Shown: positions 6,874 to 11,552 of the stretch, in pieces
How positions within the stretch are numbered: position 1 is the first letter of the stretch
How the letters are laid out: every line of letters starts with the position of its first letter
Source of the DNA: Microcystis sp. T1-4
Lineage (GTDB): Bacteria > Cyanobacteriota > Cyanobacteriia > Cyanobacteriales > Microcystaceae
Assembly (NCBI RefSeq): GCF_000297435.1
Contig: NZ_CAIP01000101.1
Coordinates: forward strand, 1-11,552
Direction of reading: 5' to 3'
Length of the DNA stretch: 11,552 nucleotides
Translations under genes and position numbers: made by a program
The notes under the pieces: generated by a model
The model's database searches: none
The model's input: only the letters and a program-made list of their open reading frames with translations
What the model was told of the DNA's origin: nothing

Positions 6874-7704
6874 CTATTGACGAACGATTCGATTTTGCAA
6901 CCAAGCCATAAAGCGATCGAGTAATAAACCCACACCACCGATATAAAACAGCGCAAGAATAATATCGCTGATGTAGTTATTTTGGTAGGCATCCCAGATA
7001 AAGAAACCGATACCGACGATACCCGACATAACGATTTCCGCCGCAATAATCGCTAACCAAGCTAAACCGATCGCAATTCTCAAACCAGTGAAGATGTAGG
7101 GAAGAGCCGAGGGAATTAATATCTTGAAAAAGAATTTTTTGCTGGACAATTGCAAGACTTGTTTAACGTTGATATAGTCTTGGGGAATTTGTTGGACACC
7201 GACGGTGGTATTAATCAAAATCGGCCAAACTGCGGTAATAAAGATAACGAATAAAGCGGCTGGTTGGTTTTGTTGTAAAGCGGCCAAAGATAGGGGAACC
7301 CAAGCAAGAGGAGGAACTGTTCTCAGGAATTGGAAAAGGGGATCGAGGGCCTTATTTAAGAAGGAATTTAAACCGACCATAATCCCAACACCAATACCAA
7401 CCACTGCGGCAAAAGAATAACCGATTAATACCCGTTGCAGACTGGCTAAAGTTTGCCAGAATAGTCCTTTATCAATGCCTCCACGATCAAAGAAAGGATA
7501 CATTAAATAAGTACGGGTACGCTCATTGGTGATTAGGTCGGATGGGGGGGGTAATTTGATTAATCCCACCATCGAGACTAATTGCCAAACAATCAGAAAA
7601 CCTAAGATACCGATAATGGGGGGAAGAATGTCATGGGAATGCTTTTTCCAGAATTTACCGAAGTTGAAACCACCTTTACCTGTTCTGCTGACGCTACTTG
7701 CCAT
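6874..7704 (-). CDS. nrtB: Nitrate/nitrite ABC transporter permease NrtB
   Basis: A 276-residue inner-membrane permease of the binding-protein-dependent transport family. Hydrophobic segments are visible near residues 26-48, 91-112, 125-143, 147-168, 207-228 and 245-265. The cytoplasmic EAA-type loop is around 177-205 (YINVKQVLQLSSKKFFFKILIPSALP), which contacts the two ATPases NrtC and NrtD. It forms the channel through which nitrate released by NrtA passes. I place the start at ATG 7704 because AAAGGAA lies nine bases upstream and the resulting length fits known NrtB proteins; in-frame ATG 7761 and GTG 7794 lack ribosome sites. The gap to nrtA is 112 bases and contains an inverted repeat. 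Second gene of the operon. Confidence 0.9.
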   Translation of the reverse strand: MASSVSRTGKGGFNFGKFWKKHSHDILPPIIGILGFLIVWQLVSMVGLIKLPPPSDLITNERTRTYLMYPFFDRGGIDKGLFWQTLASLQRVLIGYSFAAVVGIGVGIMVGLNSFLNKALDPLFQFLRTVPPLAWVPLSLAALQQNQPAALFVIFITAVWPILINTTVGVQQIPQDYINVKQVLQLSSKKFFFKILIPSALPYIFTGLRIAIGLAWLAIIAAEIVMSGIVGIGFFIWDAYQNNYISDIILALFYIGGVGLLLDRFMAWLQNRIVRQ

Positions 7705-7713
7705 TTTGCCGTT

Positions 7714-7720
7714 TTCCTTT
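7714..7720 (-). promoter_or_regulatory. Ribosome binding site of nrtB
   Basis: AAAGGAA on the minus strand lies nine bases before ATG 7704. The alternative starts at 7761 and 7794 have no comparable site, so this one decides the 276-residue form. Confidence 0.7.
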
Positions 7721-7771
7721 GTTGAAGATAAAGTTACTTGATTGGGAAGAGAAGAAAACATTTTTGGGATT

Positions 7772-7804
7772 GATAGACTAGATATTTTATCCACCTAGCC
7801 TATC
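7772..7804 (-). promoter_or_regulatory. Intercistronic hairpin between nrtA and nrtB
   Basis: On the minus strand GATAGGCTAG (7795-7804) pairs with CTAGTCTATC (7772-7781): ten pairs including one G-U, 13-base loop. It sits 12 bases past the nrtA stop. No T-run follows directly, so full termination is unlikely. A hairpin after the receptor gene is often used to protect a shorter, more abundant receptor transcript; here that is inference. Confidence 0.7.
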
Positions 7805-7816
7805 GTTAAAAGCTCG

Positions 7817-9175
7817 CTATTTTTTGATCGCCAAACTATCGAGATAAGCTTGGGGATTGGCAGGATCAAAAGTCTTGCCATCAAAGAATTTTTCGACACC
7901 CCGGGAGGTACTGGTGGGAATATCGGCCGCGGGAACTCCTAATTCTGTAGCTGCCGCTTTCCAAAGATCCTCGCGGTTAACTTTGTCGATTAATGTTGAG
8001 GCAGTGGTTAAAGTTTCTTTCGGCAAGAAACCCCAACGAACACTTTCGGTTAAAAACCAGAGATCATGACTCTTGTAGGGATAGGAAACGCTACCGGCGG
8101 GATCTTTCCAGTAGAAAACCCCTTTATTTTTGTCGGTGATTTCCGGTTTACCGTCACCCATTTTCTGCATTCCTTTGAGGGGACCGGCGATAATTTCTTC
8201 TTTGAGGTTGAAATAAGCCGGTTTAGCGAGAATTGCTGCCGCTTCTGCCCGATTTGCCTCTTGATCGAGCCATTGCTGCGCTTCCATAATTCCTTTTAAT
8301 AGGGCCTTGGTGGCTTTTGGGTTTTTATCCACCCAATCGGCACGGATAGCGAGGTATTCTTCCGGGTGATAGGGCCAGATTTCTGCGGTTAAAGCTGACA
8401 TAAAACCGATCTGATCAGCCACAATTCGCGCCGGCCAAGGATCGCCGGTACTAAACGCATCCATGGTTCCCGTTTTCATGTTGGCCACGGTTTGGGCGGC
8501 AGGAACCGCAATTAGGTTAATATCCGTATCGGGGTTAATACCACCGGCGGCTAACCAGTAACGAATCCAGAAGTCTTGATTAGCTTTCGGGAAAGTATAG
8601 GCGGCTTTGAAGGGAGTTCCCGTCGTTTTCATGCCGAGGATGTAATCTTTGGCGGGTTTCAGGTCTAAACCGATATTTTTGCCCTCGTGTTTACCTGCGA
8701 TCGCAATTCCGTTACCCTGGGTGTTTAACTGCGCTAACACATACATGGGGACTTTAACGTTATTTTTGGTGATTAGTCCCTCGGAAATTAGGTAAGGCAT
8801 GGGCATTTGCCACTGTCCTCCGTCAATTCCGCCCGCATCTGCCCCAATTTCGACGTTATCTCTAGCAGATCCCCAGTTTGCTTGTTTGGAGACTTCCACA
8901 TCGGCCATCCCGTATTTAGCGAAAAAGCCTTTTTCCTTGGCAATAATTAAGGGTGCGGCCTCAACGATAGGAATATAACCTAATTTAATTTTGGTGGTTT
9001 CAGGAGCTTGTTCCGGGGCGATGGCGACGGGAGAGGCTGCCGGGGAAGCGGGCGCGGTGGTGGTGGTTCCACCCGTACTGTCGGGGGGATTACCCACACA
9101 ACCTTTGAGGACAACAGCCCCTGCCGCTGAAACCGCCGCCGTGGTTAAAAATTTCCGTCTCGAAAAATTTGACAT
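7817..9175 (-). CDS. nrtA: Nitrate/nitrite-binding lipoprotein NrtA
   Basis: A 452-residue periplasmic receptor, first gene of the operon. The N-terminus has a twin-arginine-like motif SRRKFL (5-10), a hydrophobic stretch (12-23) and a lipobox-like LKGC with Cys26, so it is probably exported and lipid-anchored to the outer face of the plasma membrane. Residues about 29-60 are a Thr/Pro/Ala-rich linker. The NMT1/THI5-like binding domain covers about 62-450: KLGYIPIVEAAPLIIAKEKG, GGIDGGQWQMPMPYLI, TFPKANQDFWIRYWLAAGG, MDAFSTGDPWP, IWPYHPEEYLAIRADWV, SYPYKSHDLWFL. It captures nitrate or nitrite for NrtB. The wording of these motifs, as I recall it, is closer to NrtA than to the bicarbonate receptor CmpA, which remains the alternative. 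Start is fixed by AGGAG five bases upstream of ATG 9175. Confidence 0.88.
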   Translation of the reverse strand: MSNFSRRKFLTTAAVSAAGAVVLKGCVGNPPDSTGGTTTTAPASPAASPVAIAPEQAPETTKIKLGYIPIVEAAPLIIAKEKGFFAKYGMADVEVSKQANWGSARDNVEIGADAGGIDGGQWQMPMPYLISEGLITKNNVKVPMYVLAQLNTQGNGIAIAGKHEGKNIGLDLKPAKDYILGMKTTGTPFKAAYTFPKANQDFWIRYWLAAGGINPDTDINLIAVPAAQTVANMKTGTMDAFSTGDPWPARIVADQIGFMSALTAEIWPYHPEEYLAIRADWVDKNPKATKALLKGIMEAQQWLDQEANRAEAAAILAKPAYFNLKEEIIAGPLKGMQKMGDGKPEITDKNKGVFYWKDPAGSVSYPYKSHDLWFLTESVRWGFLPKETLTTASTLIDKVNREDLWKAAATELGVPAADIPTSTSRGVEKFFDGKTFDPANPQAYLDSLAIKK

Positions 9176-9468
9176 AGAATCTCCTACCTGCTTGCTAAAG
9201 CAAATATGTGTGCTGAATTATGGGTAAAGGAATCCCTCGCTAAACTTCCCTTCTAGCCCGTGCTATAGAAATTTAGCTATGGAATATTGAATCTCGATTG
9301 AACTTACTAAATAAGTCTAGCGGAATTTGGAAAAAATAATTAATCCGATCGAGAATTTTATTTACAAAAATTTAATTCGATTGATAAGAATTAATTAAGA
9401 CCATTGATATATCTAGCTTCTAGCCACTTAAAAAGGTTTCCGTAGGAGCGCCGGCGCAGGGGAGTGGG
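9176..9468 (-). promoter_or_regulatory. nrtABCD upstream region with ribosome site
   Basis: This AT-rich 293-base stretch must hold the nrt promoter. AGGAG (9181-9185, minus strand) is the nrtA ribosome site. A small hairpin TTGCTTTAGCAA lies next to it (9192-9203). I looked for the nitrogen regulator NtcA site GTA-N8-TAC and found no exact copy; half sites GTA occur on the minus strand at 9305-9307 and in TTTGTAAATAAAATTC near 9350-9365. CTATAG (9263-9268) is a possible -10. No gene is seen in this stretch. Confidence 0.45.
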
Positions 9469-9496
9469 GAATTATGAATTATGAATTATGAATTAT
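9469..9496. repeat. Tandem heptamer repeat (GAATTAT)4
   Basis: Four exact GAATTAT units at 9469-9475, 9476-9482, 9483-9489 and 9490-9496. It joins the G-rich octamer array after a few bases, giving two different tandem repeats back to back. Confidence 0.95.
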
Positions 9497-9501
9497 GAAG
9501 T

Positions 9502-9675
9502 GGGGAAGTGGGGAAGTGGGGAGGTGGGGAAGTGGGGAGGTGGGGAAGTGGGGAAGTGGGGAAGTGGGGAAGTGGGGAATTGGGGAATTGGGGAAGTGGG
9601 GAATTGGGGAATTGGGGAATTGGGGAATTGGGGAAGTGGGGAATTGGGGAATTGGGGAGCAGGGAGGTGGGGAGA
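9502..9675. repeat. G-rich octamer array GGGGA(A/G)(G/T)T, about 20 units
   Basis: Nineteen consecutive 8-base units of the form GGGGA(A/G)(G/T)T run from 9502 to 9653, then degenerate units (GGGGAGCA, GGGAGGTG, GGGAGAAA) to about 9675. Variants are GGGGAAGT, GGGGAGGT and GGGGAATT. Because the unit has no stop codon in any of six frames, long artificial open frames cross it on both strands (Gly/Glu/Val/Trp on plus, Pro/Phe/His on minus); I regard none as a gene. Four-G tracts spaced by four bases give strong G-quadruplex potential on the plus strand. Confidence 0.97.
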
Positions 9676-9729
9676 AACAACAAAACGAGCCAAGCGTGAG
9701 TTTTAGGAATGCGGTTCCTTGCGGCTTGG

Positions 9730-9735
9730 TAGAAT
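9730..9735 (+). promoter_or_regulatory. Possible -10 box of the J-domain gene
   Basis: TAGAAT differs from TATAAT at one base and would give a start of transcription near 9742, about 20 bases before ATG 9762. There is no recognisable -35 hexamer at 17 bases (GAATGC), so this is weak. It does fit the choice of 9762 as start. Confidence 0.3.
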
Positions 9736-9761
9736 GGACAATATGCTTTCACCCCAAAGTA

Positions 9762-10844
9762 ATGACCAGATCTAAAAAGCCGAAATCACCGAACTCCTCT
9801 GATTCGCCCACCTCTCCTGCCTTGGCGCTGTCTTCCCTACATTTTCGTCTCCAAGCTTTAGAGGAGGAGCATCAGTGGCTCCTCAAGCAGATTGGCAGAA
9901 AACGCAACGAACTGAAGAAATTCCTCGACCAGATGCGTTCCTTAGCGACGGAGATTTTCCAGAGAGGGCAACCCCTCTATCAAAAACTTACCGACCTCGA
10001 CCGCGAAATACACGCCCTTTTTGACGAAATCCTCACTGCTAGAAAAATGGGGCAGCAGACAAAAAAAAGGATTCTCGGAATTTACGAGACACTTCAGTTA
10101 ACGGGGGTGATTAGCCCAAAATTTGAGGATGGAGATGAAGAACTAGACGAACTTTTCGGAGACGAAGAGTCGGAAGGATCATCGGAGCAATCCGCGCAGG
10201 ATTTCTTCTCTGGGGGAGACTCCTATAACCGTCACGATGATGGAACAGAGATATCACCTGAAAGCTCGCCTAAATCTCCTGAATCTAGACAAATACGCCG
10301 CACTTTCCTGAGAATGGCCGAGATTTTTCACCCCGACAAGGTTACGGATCCCGAAACTCGGATGCGTCACAATGAGATCATGAAGGAGGTCAACCGTGCC
10401 TATAAAGAGGGAGATATTGCCAGACTGCTGGAAATCGAACGACAGCATCAAATGGGGGACTCTTTCGCGGTTGAAGGCTCATCGGAAAGCGACCTTAAAC
10501 GACAGTGCGAGAGGGTTGAAACCAATAACGAACTACTTAAAAAGCAATACGAGAACCTGAAAAGAGAACTGCGCTCGGTGCGAAATACCCCGGAAGGCGA
10601 GATGGTGAGGGCCAGCCGCGCTTGTGAGAAGGATGGCATCGACCCGATTGAGCAAATGCTAGAGGAGATGAAATTACAAGTTCAATCCACCGAAAAAATC
10701 TATAATTTTGTCCGTGACTTCCGCGATAAAAAGATAACGGTTAAAGAGTTTCTGCGCGGACCGGTCAGGATGGGCAGAAGCCCGGAAGAGATGGAAGACA
10801 TTCTTGATCAACTTCTGGAGCAACTTCGCGGAATCAGCCGTTAA
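9762..10844 (+). CDS. Coiled-coil protein with an internal J domain (DnaJ-like)
   Basis: A 360-residue soluble protein. Residues 1-22 are Ser/Pro-rich and basic. Residues about 25-113 look like long amphipathic helices (LQALEEEHQWLLKQIGRKRN, LTDLDREIHALFDEIL), probably coiled coil. Residues 120-175 are an acidic, Ser-rich linker. A J domain follows at about 176-226: RRTFLRMAEIF then H190-P191-D192 and the helix-III-like HNEIMKEVNRAYKEGDIARL. The intact HPD motif implies stimulation of an Hsp70 (DnaK). A clear helix I, the Gly/Phe region and zinc finger of classic DnaJ are missing, so it is a type III J protein. Residues 240-360 are again helical and charged. I chose ATG 9762; the frame is open back to 9495 only through the octamer repeat. 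The client or partner is unknown. Divergent from nrtA and alone in its unit. Confidence 0.78.
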   Translation: MTRSKKPKSPNSSDSPTSPALALSSLHFRLQALEEEHQWLLKQIGRKRNELKKFLDQMRSLATEIFQRGQPLYQKLTDLDREIHALFDEILTARKMGQQTKKRILGIYETLQLTGVISPKFEDGDEELDELFGDEESEGSSEQSAQDFFSGGDSYNRHDDGTEISPESSPKSPESRQIRRTFLRMAEIFHPDKVTDPETRMRHNEIMKEVNRAYKEGDIARLLEIERQHQMGDSFAVEGSSESDLKRQCERVETNNELLKKQYENLKRELRSVRNTPEGEMVRASRACEKDGIDPIEQMLEEMKLQVQSTEKIYNFVRDFRDKKITVKEFLRGPVRMGRSPEEMEDILDQLLEQLRGISR

Positions 10845-10853
10845 AGAGAGAAA

Positions 10854-10926
10854 GTAGGGGCGAAGCATTCGGGCAATAACCTATCGCTGAAACCGTATAT
10901 TTCCTATCCGAATGCTTCGCCCTTAC
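10854..10926. repeat. 73-bp palindromic MITE-like element
   Basis: Terminal inverted repeats of 19 bases, GTAGGGGCGAAGCATTCGG (10854-10872) and its complement at 10908-10926, match at 18 of 19 positions around a 35-base centre. It starts ten bases after the J-domain stop. It has no coding capacity; no clear target-site duplication was seen. As RNA it would form a strong hairpin and may help end the J-domain transcript. Confidence 0.85.
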
Positions 10927-10948
10927 AGGACGCGGGCCGATGAAGACA

Positions 10949-10982
10949 CAAGGTTTTGAACCACGATTCTCTCAAAATCTTG
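10949..10982. repeat. Second palindromic element (11-bp stem)
   Basis: CAAGGTTTTGA (10949-10959) pairs with TCAAAATCTTG (10972-10982), 11 pairs with one G-U, 12-base loop. It follows the 73-bp element by 22 bases and is part of a run of repeat relics. No T-run follows, so not a typical terminator. Confidence 0.6.
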
Positions 10983-11052
10983 CACCGGTGGGGGCGAAAC
11001 AGAACCCTAAAACCCTTACTTCGTCTATATTTCACATTTATTCAGCAAGCCT

Positions 11053-11103
11053 TAATTATTGCCGGTGGGATAATTATTGCCGGTGGGCGAACGCAGTTCG
11101 CCC
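11053..11103. repeat. Direct repeat plus hairpin, MITE-end-like
   Basis: TAATTATTGCCGGTGGG occurs twice with 18-base period (11053-11069, 11071-11087). The second copy runs into a perfect 8-bp hairpin GGGCGAAC-GCA-GTTCGCCC (11085-11103), followed by CCTAC. GGGGCGA/TCGCCCCTAC ends resemble the 73-bp element at 10854, suggesting related, partly decayed elements. Confidence 0.75.
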
Positions 11104-11115
11104 CTACAAAATCGA

Positions 11116-11131
11116 CCCGCCGTGAGGCGGG
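11116..11131. repeat. Small GC hairpin CCCGCC-GTGA-GGCGGG
   Basis: A perfect 6-bp stem with a 4-base loop. On the plus strand it is followed by purines, on the minus strand by TCGATTTTG, so weak termination of leftward transcripts is possible. It marks the start of the purine-rich tract. Confidence 0.5.
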
Positions 11132-11186
11132 AAAGAAAAGAAAGAGAAAAAATAGAGAAAAAGGGTAAAAAGGGAAAAAAAAAGGA
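11129..11186 (+). repeat. Purine tract (56 of 58 bases A or G)
   Basis: From 11129 to 11186 the plus strand is A/G except T at 11153 and 11166. It is non-coding. Such tracts can bend DNA or form triplex structures; no function is visible. Confidence 0.8.
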
Positions 11187-11242
11187 TTTTAGTGATTGCC
11201 TTACCCCCTCAGATGCTTATGGATTGTCACAACATTGACTTT

Positions 11243-11274
11243 CCCCCGCTAACCGCTCGCGCGGTTAGCGGGGG
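11243..11274. repeat. Perfect 14-bp-stem palindrome
   Basis: CCCCCGCTAACCGC (11243-11256) and GCGGTTAGCGGGGG (11261-11274) pair perfectly around TCGC. No T-run follows on either strand, so it is not a standard terminator. The flanks TTGACTTT and ATTCTC with a CCCCCGC...GCGGGGG stem recall subterminal hairpins of IS200/IS605-type elements in cyanobacteria; that link is from memory and needs a search. No tnpA or tnpB gene is present. Confidence 0.8.
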
Positions 11275-11317
11275 ATTCTCGGTTCTTAGGCTATAGAGCG
11301 ACGGCATTCTCTGGCTC

Positions 11318-11405
11318 AAAAGAAAAGGCTCTTTATAGTTTATCATCGGCAAATCGATCACCTTCGGGCGATCGAATTCTGCAAAGAGCCACTACAAACG
11401 ACCGA
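11318..11405 (-). ncRNA. Candidate small RNA divergent from psbA
   Basis: On the minus strand a promoter-like pair TTGTTG (11435-11440) and TATGCT (11412-11417), spaced 17, would start RNA near 11405. The transcript would carry an outer stem GGCTCTTT/AAAGAGCC (11383-11390 with 11327-11334) enclosing an inner hairpin (11355-11374) with 7 pairs and one mismatch; its loop reads CGAA on this strand, complementary to the plus-strand UUCG. The outer stem is followed by TTTTCTTTT (11318-11326), an intrinsic-terminator arrangement. Length about 88 bases, no open frame of note. The stem plus T-run is seen; transcription is inferred. No known cyanobacterial sRNA was recognised. Alternative: terminator for readthrough antisense to psbA. 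Confidence 0.42.
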
Positions 11406-11461
11406 CTAACAAGCATAAGCCCACCTTATCACCCCAACAAGAAATACTTTTGTCAAACCCC

Positions 11462-11490
11462 TTTACAAACCGATACAAACTCTCTAAGAT
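11462..11490 (+). promoter_or_regulatory. psbA promoter with HLR1-like RpaB site
   Basis: TTTACA (11462-11467) and TAAGAT (11485-11490) are spaced exactly 17 bases, a good sigma-70-type promoter with transcription start near 11497 and a leader of about 43 bases. TTTACAAACCGATACAAA (11462-11479) fits the HLR1 plan of two octamers (G/T)TTACA(T/A)(T/A) spaced by two bases, with one mismatch in the second. HLR1 is the site of the response regulator RpaB that controls high-light genes including psbA. A further similar octamer TTGTCAAA is at 11450-11457. Confidence 0.75.
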
Positions 11491-11524
11491 AGAGACATCA
11501 TCAATCGTACCTCGATAACTTAAT

Positions 11525-11529
11525 AGGAA
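11525..11529 (+). promoter_or_regulatory. Ribosome binding site of psbA
   Basis: AGGAA ends ten bases before ATG 11540, in the A/T-rich leader typical of cyanobacterial psbA. Confidence 0.6.
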
Positions 11530-11539
11530 TCATAAACCA

Positions 11540-11552
11540 ATGACCACCACCT
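11540..11552 (+). CDS. psbA: Photosystem II D1 protein, first codons (partial)
   Basis: Only 13 bases are inside the window, encoding Met-Thr-Thr-Thr, the conserved start of cyanobacterial D1 (MTTTL). By itself this would be weak, but the strong promoter, HLR1-like element, leader of about 43 bases and ribosome site upstream all fit psbA. D1 binds the reaction-centre pigments and the manganese cluster of photosystem II. The rest lies beyond the right edge, so which psbA copy or D1 form it is cannot be told. Confidence 0.72.

Noticed and set aside
9176..9468. Exact NtcA box GTA-N8-TAC upstream of nrtA
   Set aside because: All GTA and TAC triplets were checked by eye; none has the partner at the right distance. 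Only half sites remain.
9486..9752. Pro/His/Phe-rich minus-strand reading frames and Gly/Trp-rich plus-strand frames across the octamer array
   Set aside because: They arise because the 8-base repeat has no stop codon in any frame; no ribosome site and no domain.
10940..11168. Two overlapping plus-strand frames of 61 and 70 codons
   Set aside because: They run through palindromic repeats and the purine tract, show no domain and no ribosome site.

Overview
The window comes from a unicellular cyanobacterium, most likely Microcystis or a close relative. Pointers are several HIP1 octamers (GCGATCGC, for example at 947, 3740, 3816, 6355 and 8697), the plastid-type gene ycf46, a complete nitrate-type ABC transporter operon (nrtABCD), the first codons of the photosystem II gene psbA at the right edge, and many short tandem repeats and small palindromic elements between genes. 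The genus is my inference from repeat style; the cyanobacterial assignment is secure.

Layout. 1-523 (minus): most of an Rpn/PD-(D/E)XK nuclease-like protein, cut by the left edge. 524-856: divergent intergenic region with a heptamer repeat. 857-2884 (plus): ycf46 AAA+ ATPase followed 12 bases later by a membrane-anchored SH3b protein, probably co-transcribed, with a hairpin terminator. 3044-3517 (minus): a PsiE-family membrane protein with its own terminator, convergent with the previous pair. 3518-3865: repeat-rich spacer with palindromic GATCCCCCCTT units, a 76-bp tandem duplication and the nrt operon terminator. 3866-9175 (minus): nrtA-nrtB-nrtC-nrtD, in that transcription order. 9176-9761: AT-rich nrt upstream region, then a (GAATTAT)4 array and a 20-unit GGGG-bearing octamer array. 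9762-10844 (plus): a coiled-coil protein with an internal J domain. 10845-11400: several palindromic repeat relics and a candidate minus-strand small RNA. 11462-11552 (plus): psbA promoter with an HLR1-like RpaB site, ribosome site and first four codons.

How the genes work together. NrtA is the periplasmic lipoprotein receptor, NrtB the membrane channel, NrtC an ATPase fused to a receptor-like regulatory domain, and NrtD the second ATPase; together they import nitrate/nitrite. Each of the three gaps between these genes holds a strong inverted repeat without a U-tract, which suggests post-transcriptional tuning of subunit ratios. The other genes have no evident functional tie to the transporter.

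No phage, CRISPR array, intact transposase, rRNA or tRNA was recognised. I see no clear new multi-gene system. The most interesting leads are the intercistronic hairpin set, the possible small RNA divergent from psbA, the G-rich octamer array, and the unusual J-domain protein.
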